48,786 bases of DNA from contig JAKAAG010000005.1 in NCBI GenBank assembly GCA_021797085.1, positions 1 through 48,786 on the forward strand, in the 5' to 3' direction. The stretch comes from Nanobdellota archaeon. Lineage in GTDB: Archaea > Nanobdellota > Nanobdellia > Parvarchaeales > Parvarchaeaceae. The position numbers and the translations under genes are program-made. Below, piece by piece: positions 15,921-25,526 of this stretch. The notes under the pieces are model-generated. The model was not told where the DNA came from. It saw only the letters and a program-made list of their open reading frames with translations, and searched no databases. Every line of letters begins with the position of its first letter. Within the stretch, counting starts at the first letter, position 1.

Positions 15921-18900
15921 GTTTTCTGTTCTGGCATTTTCACACTAACAACCCTACTTATGCCCTCATCGTTCATGGTAACACCATAGATTACATCTGC
16001 GTTTATAAGCGTAGTTTCGTTGTGCGATATTATTATAAACTGAGAAGATGCTGAGTAAGCTTTAACTAAAGCCGAGAAATTACCGGCATTTATTGCATCC
16101 AAAGCCGCATCAACTTCGTCTAAAACATAGAAAACTGCATCTGTGTATTTTGACAACGCCATTATCAATGAAATAGCCAGAACGGAAAGTTCTCCGCCGC
16201 TCAATCCTCTTATGTTCCTGACTCTTTTGTTGGGGAGCTCTACGGATATATCCAATCCTGATGAAAATACGTTGTTTGGATCTTCTGGCACAAGTTCTGC
16301 CTTTCCTTTTGTTATTGAATTGAAAACCTTCGTGAAAATAGAATTTATGTCGGATAAAGTCTTCATGAAAGACTCAAGTTTCTTTTGTTCTATTTCTGAT
16401 ATCACAGATAATATCCTGTTTCTCTCGTCGTTTAATTTCTCAAGTTTAACATTAAATTCCTCGTACTGCTGCTGAGTCTCCATGAAAGTCTTAAGTGCAA
16501 GTTCATTTATCGGACCGAATGAATTTATCTTTGAATTAAGGGAATTAATTTCCCTATTTATTTTCTCAAGCGTTTCTCCCTCTTCTACCTTCACACCTTC
16601 TATCTTGTATTTTTTGTATTCTTCTTCTGCCGTTTCAAATTTTACCCTAGATGCTGCTTCCTTAACCTTCAAAGCATTTATTTCTTCTGCAACTTTCTGA
16701 GAATTGCCATATATTGCTTCTCTTTGCTTCTGCAGGCTATTGAGCTCATTCAAAAGCTCACTTCTTCTTTTCCTAAGCATGCTTAGGTTATTCGACTTGT
16801 TTGAAAGCTCTTTTCTGGCTTTATCGTAGTTTTCCTGGGTATCTTTTATTGCATTTTCAACATCTTCTATTTCCTTTTCAAATCTTTCTCTTTCTTTGTT
16901 AAGCTGAGAAAACCTCCTTTCTAAGTTACTTATCTCAGACATTAAAACGGCTGAAAGCTTGTTTCCAGAAGTGGCTACTTTTACCTGTAAATCATTAACT
17001 TCTCTTTCAAGAGCTTCTATCTCTTTTTTATGGTCCACTATATCGGGTTTGTTCTTATCCAATTCCTCTAGCTTTGATTTCAAATTCAAATTCTCATTCT
17101 CAAGCGACTGTATACTTTCTGATATCTCCGATTCCGTACCGGTGAACTTTGATTTTTCCTGCATAATCTTAGCTATTTTGCCTTTTGTTTCATCTAAATT
17201 TTTTTGTCTTACTTTTATCTCAGTCATAATCGAATTCAAAGTTGATTCCTTTTCTATTATTTCCTCGTCATACTCCTCTTTAAGTTTTGAATGCTCGCTT
17301 ATCTCTGCATTTATTTCGGCAATCTTTTTGTTAACATTAAGTATGTTAGGCATGTCAAAATGCCCTCCCGAAACTGTCCCAGTTTTTTCAAATACGGTGC
17401 CATCTTGTAAAACCATTCTGTACTGATGCATAAGCCCCTTAGCAGAATCAAAATCCTTTACCAAAACCGTATCACCAAAGACAAATTTCATTGCCGGTGC
17501 AAGTTTTTCATCGAAATTCACAAGGTTTATTATGTAGTCTATTATCCGCTGATCATTTAACTTGTCGAAGCCATAGCCACTTTTCACAGTTGTTAAAGGT
17601 ATGAAAGTATAGAAGCCAAGCTTTTCATTTTTAAGCTTCTCTATGCACTGCCTTGCAGTTTCCTCATTTTCAACAATTATGAAATCCCCCCTTCTGCCTA
17701 TTGATCTTAAAACCGGAGTGGAGTATTCCTCGTTTTTCAGCGAAAAAAGCTCCGATACTAAACCGTATATTCCATTTATATCCTTCTTTAGTCTGTTGAC
17801 CACTTCCACTGCTCTGTTCTGAGAAGATAAAGAATTCCTTTGATTAAGCAGGTTCTCTCTCAACAAATATATTGAATCGGCTTCCCGTTTAGCCTGGATC
17901 TTCAACTTGTCAATTTCCGGTTTTAATGAAGAAAAAGACAAAGTCATCCCCTTTATCGTTTTTTCGAGGTCATTTCTGCTGGCTTCCAAGCCAGTTAGCT
18001 CCTCTTGAAGCTCTGCAATTCTGGGATAGTTTGCCAAAGCAATCTTCAACTCATATATCTTTTTGTCTATATCGTATATTCTTTTTTCAAGCGATTCCTT
18101 TGTTTTAAGGTAATTCTGCGTCTTGGATTCACTTTCTACTAGGGAAAGCTTTCTGGAATTTAAAGTAGTTATCTTCTCTTCAAGTTTCTTCTTTTCTTCC
18201 TCTTCCTCTTTTATTTGCTTTTTTAGTTCTTCCTGTGACTTTGAAAGCTCTTCTATTGACAAAATAATATTATTAAGCTGTTCATTGTCGTTTTTAAGCA
18301 CGGCATTCAGTCTTGCAAGCTCTGAATCAAATTCCTTGGCTTTGTTTTCTGCTTCTAGTATCTCCTTTTCCCCTTCCGCTTCTGCCTTTGTATTTATGCT
18401 CTCAACTTCCTCGTTTATCTTTTTTACTTTTTCATTCAATTTTGATATCTCTTCTGATAGTTCCTCATTTCCCTTCTCTGCTTCCTTAAGTTTTTCAAGT
18501 ATTGCCTGTAATTCAGAATCTGCAGCGTCTCTTTTAATCGTTGATTGCTTTGAAAGAAGGGAAGCGTATCTTCCTTTAAGTTCCTGGAATTCAACTGCTC
18601 TTGTCTTTTCTTTTTCCAGTTGCGCCATCAACTTCTGTTTTTCATTTAATACCGTTTGTATTTTTGATATGTTGTCTTCTACTTTCTTCATCTCGTTCAT
18701 TGCCTTGCTTTTTTTGTCTTCAAATACACTTATTCCCGAGATGTCATTTATAAGACTTAACCTATCTTCATTGGAGGTGCCTACAACCTCTAGTATTCTT
18801 CCCTGAGGGATTATATTGAACCCATCCTGCCTGAATTTTACCAGCGCAAGAACATTTAGTACCTCTTCTCTTGTAGAGGCTTTTCCATTTATCCTGTAAA

Positions 18901-19237
18901 TGCTCTTTCCGTTCTTATCGACCTTTCTGCTAATTGATACCTCGTTTTCCTCTATTCCATGAAACTCCTTCTTTGAATTATCAAGAATGACATTGACTTT
19001 TGCATGCTCTGCCTGCCTTCCGCTCTTTCCTCCATTAAATATAAGATCTGTAAGCAGATCAGAGCGCATCTCCTTCTTTGACGAACCGCCAAAAACGAAA
19101 AGAAGTGCGTCGATTATGTTGCTTTTTCCGGAACCATTAGCACCGGCAATAGCATTAAAACCATTTACAAAATCGAACTTGATGTGCCCAGCGAAGGATT
19201 TGAAATTATCAAGTTCTACTTGTTTTATATAAGTCAT
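15914..19237 (-). CDS. smc: Chromosome segregation ATPase SMC
   Basis: This ring-forming ATPase compacts and organises DNA together with ScpA and ScpB. I start at the ATG at 19237 (MTYIKQVELDNFKSF, 1107 aa); the track start at 19243 is a TTG. The N-terminal head has Walker A GANGSGKSNIID (near 32-43). Two long coiled coils flank a hinge at about residues 480-640, containing IYGLVSELFSL and LQDGTVFEKTGTVSGGHF. The C-terminal head has the ABC signature LSGGELSVLAISL and Walker B AVFYVLDEVDAALD. A TATA-like run about 25 bp upstream suggests a leaderless mRNA. The scpA and scpB genes lie about 2-3 kb away on the same strand. Confidence 0.97.
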   Translation of the reverse strand: MTYIKQVELDNFKSFAGHIKFDFVNGFNAIAGANGSGKSNIIDALLFVFGGSSKKEMRSDLLTDLIFNGGKSGRQAEHAKVNVILDNSKKEFHGIEENEVSISRKVDKNGKSIYRINGKASTREEVLNVLALVKFRQDGFNIIPQGRILEVVGTSNEDRLSLINDISGISVFEDKKSKAMNEMKKVEDNISKIQTVLNEKQKLMAQLEKEKTRAVEFQELKGRYASLLSKQSTIKRDAADSELQAILEKLKEAEKGNEELSEEISKLNEKVKKINEEVESINTKAEAEGEKEILEAENKAKEFDSELARLNAVLKNDNEQLNNIILSIEELSKSQEELKKQIKEEEEEKKKLEEKITTLNSRKLSLVESESKTQNYLKTKESLEKRIYDIDKKIYELKIALANYPRIAELQEELTGLEASRNDLEKTIKGMTLSFSSLKPEIDKLKIQAKREADSIYLLRENLLNQRNSLSSQNRAVEVVNRLKKDINGIYGLVSELFSLKNEEYSTPVLRSIGRRGDFIIVENEETARQCIEKLKNEKLGFYTFIPLTTVKSGYGFDKLNDQRIIDYIINLVNFDEKLAPAMKFVFGDTVLVKDFDSAKGLMHQYRMVLQDGTVFEKTGTVSGGHFDMPNILNVNKKIAEINAEISEHSKLKEEYDEEIIEKESTLNSIMTEIKVRQKNLDETKGKIAKIMQEKSKFTGTESEISESIQSLENENLNLKSKLEELDKNKPDIVDHKKEIEALEREVNDLQVKVATSGNKLSAVLMSEISNLERRFSQLNKERERFEKEIEDVENAIKDTQENYDKARKELSNKSNNLSMLRKRRSELLNELNSLQKQREAIYGNSQKVAEEINALKVKEAASRVKFETAEEEYKKYKIEGVKVEEGETLEKINREINSLNSKINSFGPINELALKTFMETQQQYEEFNVKLEKLNDERNRILSVISEIEQKKLESFMKTLSDINSIFTKVFNSITKGKAELVPEDPNNVFSSGLDISVELPNKRVRNIRGLSGGELSVLAISLIMALSKYTDAVFYVLDEVDAALDAINAGNFSALVKAYSASSQFIIISHNETTLINADVIYGVTMNDEGISRVVSVKMPEQKTQ

Positions 19238-19298
19238 ATTCAACTATCTAAAAAAATTTTTAATATTAAATGCTAACTATTTCTCTATGCCGGCAAAA

Positions 19299-20096
19299 TC
19301 AGTCTACTACGTGTGAGGACACCAGTTTTTTGATCTTTTCTGGCAAGTACTTACCCTTTATGTGAAGCACTACTTCATTGCTTGGGTGAGTCTCATTTTC
19401 ATTTTCTGTAAATATAAATATCTCATTTCCATCAACTATAACAAATCTGCCTATATCTAGATCTGTTTTGTTCAGCTTTCCAAACTGCTTTATCTCGTTC
19501 AACAGTGCTTCATTAACATCCTTTACGGGTGCATAAACATGAACAGTAACATTGTTTGCTTTGGCCTTTTTAAGGGCCCTCCCTAGTGCGCTTATTTTCT
19601 TTTCCAATGATTGCTCGGTTGTAATTAGTACTATCTCCCCTTTGGCCGCACCTATGCTTTTCTTTATCCTGAAATATATGTTGTCCAATCCTTGGTAAGA
19701 ATTCGCAACCTTCCCTTCGTCTACATACTTTATCCCCTTATTGTAAAGGTTTTGAAGGTCGTTCAGCATTGTACTGTCCTTTAATTTGCTTAGCTTATCT
19801 AGTTTTTGATCCAGTGATTCTTTTGCTTTTTCCTCAAGCTTTTCTATCAGTTCCTGCGGAGGAATTGCCCTATAACTTATCGGCTTGCTTAAATCCCTTA
19901 CTATAAAACCGCCATTTTCCAAGGAAACCAGTATATCATAAGCCCTTGATTTTGGTATGTTAGCTATCTCGCTCAGTTTACCGGATGTTGACTTACCTTG
20001 TGAAAGAAGGGCAAGCCATACCTTTGCCTCGTATAGATTTAATCCGAACATCCTCCTTATTTTAGCTATATAATCTTCACTGAAAGACAATGCCAT
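19299..20096 (-). CDS. TrmB-family transcriptional regulator
   Basis: The N-terminal 75 residues are a winged helix of the TrmB type: MFGLNLYEAKVWLALLSQGKSTSGKLSEIANIPKSRAYDIL, followed by PISYRAIPPQELIEKLEEKAKE. A coiled segment and a phospholipase D-like C-terminal region (KGEIVLITTEQSLEKKI) follow; in sugar-binding TrmB proteins that region binds effectors. The length is 265 aa. A perfect GGTGATC Shine-Dalgarno sequence precedes the ATG. It lies just upstream of smc on the same strand, with a 61-bp gap. The target is unknown. Confidence 0.88.
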   Translation of the reverse strand: MALSFSEDYIAKIRRMFGLNLYEAKVWLALLSQGKSTSGKLSEIANIPKSRAYDILVSLENGGFIVRDLSKPISYRAIPPQELIEKLEEKAKESLDQKLDKLSKLKDSTMLNDLQNLYNKGIKYVDEGKVANSYQGLDNIYFRIKKSIGAAKGEIVLITTEQSLEKKISALGRALKKAKANNVTVHVYAPVKDVNEALLNEIKQFGKLNKTDLDIGRFVIVDGNEIFIFTENENETHPSNEVVLHIKGKYLPEKIKKLVSSHVVD

Positions 20097-20098
20097 AA

Positions 20099-20108
20099 TC
20101 GATCACCT
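20099..20108 (-). promoter_or_regulatory. Strong Shine-Dalgarno sequence for TrmB gene
   Basis: The minus strand reads TAGGTGATCG a few bases before the ATG at 20096, matching the archaeal anti-SD (AUCACCUCC). It stands out in a window where many genes look leaderless. Confidence 0.6.
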
Positions 20109-20194
20109 ACACAATACTTAGCAATAAACAAGTATATAAATCTTTCTTTTTCACCAAAAATAAAAGTAAAAAATAAAAAAATTTAAAGTAATCC

Positions 20195-20455
20195 TTATAC
20201 TTTTACCCTAAATACCCACATCGAGAAGGAGAATACAATTATTCCAAGTATCACTTCGAATAATGGGTATATATAAGCCGATGGAGCTGTTGTAACGGTC
20301 TTATAGAAATATCCGCTAAGAACCGCTGACGAAAGGATAGATGCCAAACCAAGAACTATTAGGACCAATCCAAATGCGAACAGAATCAATCCTATAGCTG
20401 CATCTACCGCTCTTTTCTCCTCGTCGACAAATTTTAAACTGTCTTTTGCTTTCAT
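20195..20455 (-). CDS. Small two-TM membrane protein
   Basis: This 86-aa protein of unknown family has a charged N-terminus (MKAKDSLKFVDEEKRAVD). It has two hydrophobic helices, AIGLILFAFGLVLIVLGLASIL and a C-terminal one containing FEVILGIIVFSFSMWVF, joined by a short loop. It ends with the basic FRVKV. The topology suggests both ends are on the same side of the membrane. No partner is evident: it is 98 bp upstream of the TrmB gene and divergent from the HIT gene. Confidence 0.65.
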   Translation of the reverse strand: MKAKDSLKFVDEEKRAVDAAIGLILFAFGLVLIVLGLASILSSAVLSGYFYKTVTTAPSAYIYPLFEVILGIIVFSFSMWVFRVKV

Positions 20456-20549
20456 AATACGTTTAAGTTTTTGTCATTTAAAAGCTTTTTTTAATAAAAA
20501 TTTAGAGAATATTACTTAACAATAAATACTTTAAAAGCGTAATAAAGAT

Positions 20550-21092
20550 ATGGAAGAGGAAAAATGCATATTCTGCATGATTGCAAGCAAAAAAGTGCCT
20601 GCCAAAGAAGTTTATGAAGACCCTATGGTGATAGGGATTTTAGACATTAATCCTGCTTCAAAAGGCCATGTAATAATGATACCAAAAAAGCACTATAACA
20701 ATATATATGAGATGCCGCAAGAGGAGTTTTTACAGTACATGAGCGTCGCAAGGGCCGTTGGCTACGCGATATTACTGTCACTTGCCCCAAATAACGTTGA
20801 AATGCTTTACACAAAGGAGCTTACAAAGGGTAATGTAACCCCCCATGCTCTTATACACTTAATACCAAGATACAATGACGACACCATAAACCACGTTTGG
20901 CAGCCTCAGAAAATGGAGGAAAGCGATTTTATTGCCGTGGAAAACACCATAAAATCGGCAATAGAGAAAGTCAAGTCTGCGGAAGCCCCAAAACCTACTA
21001 AGCAGGCAGCCGAAGAGCAGAAAAAACCTGAGAATGCTGTTAAAGAGAACAAGCCACCGATAAATATCCAAAGAAAAATAGTGGTATTTTAG
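20550..21092 (+). CDS. HIT-family protein lacking the middle catalytic histidine
   Basis: HIT proteins are nucleotidyl hydrolases or transferases that use a HxHxH motif whose middle His is the nucleophile. The N-terminal half is typical: CIFCMIASKKVPAKEVYED, DINPASKGHVIMIPKKHY. The active-site segment, however, reads TPHALIHLIPRY, that is H-A-L-I-H-L-I. The nucleotide sequence (CAT GCT CTT ATA CAC) confirms the middle His is a Leu. A Lys/Glu/Pro-rich tail of about 40 residues follows the HIT domain. Classic hydrolase chemistry looks impossible, so nucleotide binding or a scaffold role is more likely. Its end overlaps the convergent scpB gene by 4 bp. Confidence 0.85.
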   Translation: MEEEKCIFCMIASKKVPAKEVYEDPMVIGILDINPASKGHVIMIPKKHYNNIYEMPQEEFLQYMSVARAVGYAILLSLAPNNVEMLYTKELTKGNVTPHALIHLIPRYNDDTINHVWQPQKMEESDFIAVENTIKSAIEKVKSAEAPKPTKQAAEEQKKPENAVKENKPPINIQRKIVVF

Positions 21093-21622
21093 TTTCCTTT
21101 GTATTCTACGGTTTTATCGTCTTCCTTCTTTATTTCTTCCTGTATTGTTTCCTTTATTTCCTTGAATTCTTTTTTATCAACATCAAAATAATCATAGAAT
21201 GAGGGAGTGATTTTTATCACCTTTTTGCCGTCCTCTATAGCAGTTGAAACCAATCCTCTGGACTGCAGCTCCTTGACATGCTGGTATGAGATGCTGCCTC
21301 TCCTTTTAACTAAGTCAGCCTGCTTTATTTTCCCATTTAAAACTATCAAACTTAATGTCATTAAAACCCCTCTGCTCATGTCTGTTCTTAGGTTATCCTG
21401 TACCAAATAAAGAAGGTCGCTTCTCAATCTCATTCGATATAAATTGCCTTCTGTCAATATGTAAAATGCACTTTTTCTTTCAGAGTATGCTTTGTTAAGA
21501 TCATTGACTGCCTTTTTTACCATTATTGGATCGGATTTTGTCCGTTTTACTATCTCTTCTAGGCTGATGCCATCTCCGAAGGAAAAGATAAGCGCTTCAA
21601 CATACTCATTTATTTTTACCAT
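21089..21622 (-). CDS. scpB: Segregation and condensation protein B
   Basis: ScpB dimers bind ScpA and regulate the SMC ring. The 177-aa protein has two winged-helix domains: VEALIFSFGDGISLEEIVKR at the N-terminus, and VLMTLSLIVLNGKIKQADLVKRRG followed by YQHVKELQSRGLV in the second. These match ScpB order and spacing. The acidic C-terminal tail (IKETIQEEIKKEDD) is usual. It is the last gene of an operon with scpA and cdc48, 45 bp after scpA. Confidence 0.9.
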   Translation of the reverse strand: MVKINEYVEALIFSFGDGISLEEIVKRTKSDPIMVKKAVNDLNKAYSERKSAFYILTEGNLYRMRLRSDLLYLVQDNLRTDMSRGVLMTLSLIVLNGKIKQADLVKRRGSISYQHVKELQSRGLVSTAIEDGKKVIKITPSFYDYFDVDKKEFKEIKETIQEEIKKEDDKTVEYKGN

Positions 21623-21667
21623 ATTAAGTATATAATAGATATAATCACATTTATTGATTTTAAAAGT

Positions 21668-22336
21668 TCATTGCCACTTTACCCTGCTCTTTATATATAT
21701 GTCTTGGAAAGGTTCATTTTGTGTGATTTCCACCTTGTTCATATTTGATATAAATAGAAGCGGCAGCAATGTGTAAATTATCTCCTTTCTGTCGTTCTTT
21801 TTCGATACCAATTCGGAGAAAAGAACTATTTCTTTGATGCCAAAGAGCTTTCCCAGCTTTTCAACAAGTAATCTTATCCTATCCTCTATTTTGACTTCCT
21901 TCAGCTTTAGCTCGAAGTTTATCTTCTGCTTTGTGCTGTACCGCATCGCTTCCCTTATTGTGTTTATAAGCTCGGTAAGCGTTATCTTTCTGCTTCTGAA
22001 AATTGGAAGTTTTGATGTGACAGCTATGTCAAAAGGCACGGCCTTTATATACCTCTGCTGGCTTTCTCTTTCCTTTTTCACGTTGAGCTCAAGCATCTCT
22101 TCTACAACGGTATCAGATTTCATTTTCAGAAGTATGGCTGCAGTGTAAACAAATTTTCCTCCAAATCTAAAGTCTATCTGATTTATTTTTGAAATCAAAG
22201 CGGCGAACCTATCTGCTATTTTAATAAGGTCTATGTCCATTGGATCCATGCCTTCGTCCCTTATTATTGTAGTTATAAGGTGTTCCCACCCGAGCTCGTC
22301 ATTCAGTATAAGCTTGTATATCTCTTCGTGATCCAT
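21668..22336 (-). CDS. scpA: Segregation and condensation protein A (kleisin)
   Basis: ScpA is the kleisin that bridges the SMC heads. The 222-aa protein shows the N-terminal motif WEHLITTIIRDEGMDPMDIDLIKIADRF, the region that binds the SMC neck, and GGKFVYTAAILLKMKSD, typical of ScpA. The C-terminal winged helix includes IRLLVEKLGKLFGIKEIVLFSELV and YTLLPLLFISNMNKVEITQNEPFQDI. The gene follows cdc48 with a 1-nt gap, so the two are almost certainly co-translated. Confidence 0.93.
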   Translation of the reverse strand: MDHEEIYKLILNDELGWEHLITTIIRDEGMDPMDIDLIKIADRFAALISKINQIDFRFGGKFVYTAAILLKMKSDTVVEEMLELNVKKERESQQRYIKAVPFDIAVTSKLPIFRSRKITLTELINTIREAMRYSTKQKINFELKLKEVKIEDRIRLLVEKLGKLFGIKEIVLFSELVSKKNDRKEIIYTLLPLLFISNMNKVEITQNEPFQDIYIKSRVKWQ

Positions 22337-22337
22337 C

Positions 22338-24623
22338 TCAACCGAAGTAATTAAGCTCCTTCGCCTTTTCCTTTTTACTGTAAAGTTTCTTTGCCATCTC
22401 CTCGTACTTTTTTGCCTCTTCTGGAGTCAAGCTTGGCCTTACAAGATCAAGAGCTTTTTCAAAGTCTTCTCTAGTTACTTTACTTGCAGAAATGCTGCTT
22501 CTCAGTGCATTCATACCTGCTTCCTTTGCAAGCCTTTCTATGTCTGAGCCGACGTAGCCTTCTGTTTTTTTGACAAGGAATTCGATTAGCTCATCTTTAT
22601 CGCCTTCTATCGGCATTTTATTTAAGTATACCTTAAGTATTTCTCTTCTGCCATTCTCATCAGGTGGCGGAACAAATACTATGTTGTCAAACCTTCCTGT
22701 CCTTAGTATTGCTGGATCGACTTTATCAACTCTGTTTGTAGCGCCTATAACGATTACATTCTTAAGTGGCTCTATGCCATCTAATTCCGTAAGCAATTGG
22801 TTCACAACCTGCTCGGTTGCATTGTTACCTTCGTAGTTAGACCGTGATGAAGCTATACTATCCAGCTCATCTATAAAGATTATAGAAGGCGAGACCTGCC
22901 TTGCCTTGTCGAATATCTCCCTTATCCTTTTCTCGCTTTCACCCACATATTTATTGTATATTTCCGGCCCTTTGATTGCAATGAAATTTGATTCAGTTTC
23001 ATGTGCTACTGCTCTTGCAAGCAGTGTCTTTCCAGTACCAGGTGGGCCGTAAAGAAGTATTCCTTTTGGAGGAGTTATACCTATCTTCCTAAATGAATCC
23101 GGATGCTTTAATGGCCATTCTATTGCTTCTTTAAGTTGAGCTTTTACCTGGTCCAAACCACCAACATCTTCCCACCCTACACTTGGCCTTTCAACTAAAA
23201 CTTCACGCATAGCACTTGGCCTTACAAATCTTAACGCTTCTCTGAAATCATCCATTGTCACTATCAGTTTTTCAAGAACGGTTTTTGGGATGTTTTCTCC
23301 CTCTTTAACGTTCAATTCATTTATGTTTCTCCTTATAACATTCATAGCGGCTTCCTTTATCAGTGATTCTATGTCTGCACCCACAAAGCCATGCGTTATC
23401 TTTGATATATAACCCAAATCAACATTTTTGTCCAAAGGCATGTTTCTGGTGTGTATATTCAAGATTTCCAGCCTTCCTTTTTCATTTGGAACGCCGAACA
23501 TTATTTCCCTGTCAAACCTTCCAGGCCTACGCAATGCAGGGTCTATTGCATTTGGTCTGTTTGTAGCGGCTATTACAATTACCTTTCCTCTGCTCTTCAA
23601 ACCGTCCATTAATGTAAGAAGCTGTGAAACAACCCTGTGTTCCACTTCCCCTATACTTTCTTCTCTCTTAGTGGCTATTGCATCTATTTCATCTATGAAT
23701 ATTATTGAAGGTGCGTTCTTTTCGGCTTCATCGAATATCTCTCTTAATTTCTTTTCAGCATCACCAACCCACTTGCTCATAACTTCTGGGCCATTTATTG
23801 TTATAAAGTGGGCATCACTTTCATCTGCCACTGCTCTTGCAAGCAGTGTCTTTCCAGTACCAGGTGGGCCATAAAGCAAAACGCCTCTTGGAGGGGTTAT
23901 CCCCAAACGCATAAATATCTCCGGGTGCTTTAATGGCATCTCAACCATTTCCCTTATCTTTGAAACTTCATCCGATAATCCGCCGACGTCTTCATAACTG
24001 ACGTGTTTTACCCTAGATTCTTCAGAAAGCTTAACCGGCTCAGGAGATATGTTTATATCTGTGTTTTCTGTTATTACCACAAATCCTTTAGGTGAAGTTG
24101 AAGTGACCAGAAAACGAAGCTCCGAGAAACCGAACTGAAAAGATGGAAAAGCCGTGTTCTCAAATATGCTCATTATGTCATCACCGAAAAATGAAGCAAA
24201 TGAACTCCTTCCGCCGCTGCCCAAGGTTATAATGTCTCCCTTTGATATTGCCCTGTCTAAAAGCAGCCTTCCGATTACATTTTCCGCTCCGCGTATTGCT
24301 ATTGTAGAAAGTGGAGAAAGATTGACTACATCGGCTTCGTAAACCTCTGCCTTTCTAACTATTACATTTTCCCCTATTGCTGCCTTTGCATTCTTTCTTG
24401 TGGTACCGTCCATTCTTATTATATTCAAACCCAGGTCACCAGGATGTGCCCTATCGACCTTTGCAACTGTTTTTCTGTTACCTTCTATTTCAACGAAATC
24501 TCCGGGCCTTACTCCAATCTGTTTCATCCATGCAGTTCCTATCCTTACAGAATTCTGCCCTATATCATCCTGCTGTGCTTCTGCAACCTTTAGACTTATT
24601 TCTATTTTGTCATTATCTTCCAT
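22338..24623 (-). CDS. cdc48: Cdc48/VCP-type AAA+ ATPase
   Basis: This double-ring unfoldase extracts and unfolds proteins, often feeding the archaeal proteasome. The N-terminal substrate-binding domain spans about residues 5-200 (double-psi barrel with [16 protein letters not shown]). D1 has Walker A GPPGTGKT at 252-259 and Walker [12 protein letters not shown]2 has a second GPPGTGKT near 530 and [10 protein letters not shown], with arginine-finger regions such as [10 protein letters not shown]. It ends with ELNYFG, a short hydrophobic tail like the HbYX-type motifs of proteasomal ATPases, though not an exact match. At 761 aa it is full length, and it lies between an unknown gene (4-bp gap) and scpA. 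Confidence 0.97.
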   Translation of the reverse strand: MEDNDKIEISLKVAEAQQDDIGQNSVRIGTAWMKQIGVRPGDFVEIEGNRKTVAKVDRAHPGDLGLNIIRMDGTTRKNAKAAIGENVIVRKAEVYEADVVNLSPLSTIAIRGAENVIGRLLLDRAISKGDIITLGSGGRSSFASFFGDDIMSIFENTAFPSFQFGFSELRFLVTSTSPKGFVVITENTDINISPEPVKLSEESRVKHVSYEDVGGLSDEVSKIREMVEMPLKHPEIFMRLGITPPRGVLLYGPPGTGKTLLARAVADESDAHFITINGPEVMSKWVGDAEKKLREIFDEAEKNAPSIIFIDEIDAIATKREESIGEVEHRVVSQLLTLMDGLKSRGKVIVIAATNRPNAIDPALRRPGRFDREIMFGVPNEKGRLEILNIHTRNMPLDKNVDLGYISKITHGFVGADIESLIKEAAMNVIRRNINELNVKEGENIPKTVLEKLIVTMDDFREALRFVRPSAMREVLVERPSVGWEDVGGLDQVKAQLKEAIEWPLKHPDSFRKIGITPPKGILLYGPPGTGKTLLARAVAHETESNFIAIKGPEIYNKYVGESEKRIREIFDKARQVSPSIIFIDELDSIASSRSNYEGNNATEQVVNQLLTELDGIEPLKNVIVIGATNRVDKVDPAILRTGRFDNIVFVPPPDENGRREILKVYLNKMPIEGDKDELIEFLVKKTEGYVGSDIERLAKEAGMNALRSSISASKVTREDFEKALDLVRPSLTPEEAKKYEEMAKKLYSKKEKAKELNYFG

Positions 24624-24627
24624 TTTA

Positions 24628-25113
24628 TTAACCTCCTAATATGAATACCCGCTTTTTCAAGTATTCAACATTCCATTTCTTTATGAAATTCTCTGCCTCC
24701 TTCTCATGTGTAGAAGGTACGAAAATAGCGCTTTTTGTTAGTCTCCCTCCCCCTAACGTCTGCAATAAACCTTCCTTGCCTCTTCTTCCAAGCAGTGCAT
24801 AGTTAAAAAGCATCTTTCTGCTCTGCTCTAATTTTGTAAGATCATAAAATATTTCAGTTATCTCGCTGAAACCAAGCTTATTAAAGAATGGCTCATTATC
24901 AAAAACGCTCACTGCATCCATAAATTGCGAAAACATCTTTTTTTGCATCATGTCCACCATGTCCAAAAATTCTACGTTCTTTCCGAAAACTTTCTCTATT
25001 TTTTCTTCATTGTCCTTGCTGTCCTCTTTTAAAATAACATAAAGTTTGTTATCCATCTTTATTGCATCGAATAGGCATTCAATTACATCATCAGGAACAG
25101 AGTCTATTTCCAT
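24628..25113 (-). CDS. Unknown protein upstream of cdc48
   Basis: I do not recognise this family. The track start is an ATG at 25131. I prefer the ATG at 25113 (MEIDSVPDD, 161 aa) because the TATA-like run at 25142-25157 predicts transcription from about 25121. The protein is mostly helical and soluble, with a conserved-looking FDAIKMDNKLYVILKEDS start and a C-terminal VPSTHEKEAENFIKKW segment; GRRGKEGLLQTLGGGRL in the middle is glycine-rich. It is the first gene of the cdc48-scpA-scpB operon with a 4-bp gap to cdc48, suggesting a functional link (adaptor or partner). Confidence 0.7.
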   Translation of the reverse strand: MEIDSVPDDVIECLFDAIKMDNKLYVILKEDSKDNEEKIEKVFGKNVEFLDMVDMMQKKMFSQFMDAVSVFDNEPFFNKLGFSEITEIFYDLTKLEQSRKMLFNYALLGRRGKEGLLQTLGGGRLTKSAIFVPSTHEKEAENFIKKWNVEYLKKRVFILGG

Positions 25114-25141
25114 ATGTTTACGATAAACCATATGAATGAAC

Positions 25142-25157
25142 TAATATAAATATCTTT
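25142..25157 (-). promoter_or_regulatory. TATA-like box for the cdc48-scpAB operon
   Basis: The minus-strand run AAGATATTTATATTAG is centred about 35 bp before the preferred ATG at 25113. Confidence 0.4.
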
Positions 25158-25246
25158 CGCTTTTACCTTGCTTTAAAAAGCTTTCTTTTTTCAATAATCA
25201 AATAAAATCAAAAGCAAGTGATTCATTTTTAACTAAAAACAGTAAA

Positions 25247-25256
25247 GCTTAAAAAT
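25247..25256 (+). promoter_or_regulatory. TATA-like box for ATP synthase operon
   Basis: CTTAAAAATA, preceded by a purine-rich AAAG, lies about 25 bp before the atpK ATG at 25277. This predicts a leaderless operon mRNA. Confidence 0.45.
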
Positions 25257-25276
25257 AGAAAAAAACGTAAAATGCT

Positions 25277-25510
25277 ATGGTAGTTGCAACAGATGCAGGC
25301 GCTTTATATGCAATAGCCGCAGCAATAGCAATAGCAGGTGGTTTAATAGGTACCGGAATGGCACAGCAAGGAATAGGTGCAGCCGGTATGGGAATAATCG
25401 CTGAAAAGCCGGAGAAATTCGGACAGGTGCTTTTCTTCTTCGTAATCCCTGAAACACTGTGGATAATAGGTTTCGTGCTGGGATTAATATTGCTATTACA
25501 GATACTGTGA
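25277..25510 (+). CDS. atpK: A-type ATP synthase subunit K (proteolipid c-ring)
   Basis: This 77-aa protein is a single helical hairpin, the unit of the membrane rotor ring. TM1 is Ala/Gly-rich (LYAIAAAIAIAGGLIGTGMAQQ). The loop is GIIAEKPEKFGQ, and TM2 carries the ion-binding glutamate in FFFVIPETLWIIGFVLG. The frame starts at the second of two nearby ATGs; the one at 25272 is out of frame. It is the first gene of the operon. Whether the ring carries H+ or Na+ cannot be decided here, although the Thr directly after the Glu is compatible with Na+. Confidence 0.95.
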   Translation: MVVATDAGALYAIAAAIAIAGGLIGTGMAQQGIGAAGMGIIAEKPEKFGQVLFFFVIPETLWIIGFVLGLILLLQIL

Positions 25511-25526
25511 GGCATAGCATCATTAT

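Noticed and set aside
18123-18806. 227-aa ORF on the plus strand opposite smc (and several other long plus-strand ORFs there)
   Set aside because: These are antisense shadows of the coiled-coil codons of smc, Ser/Phe-rich with no motif. The smc frame is unambiguous.
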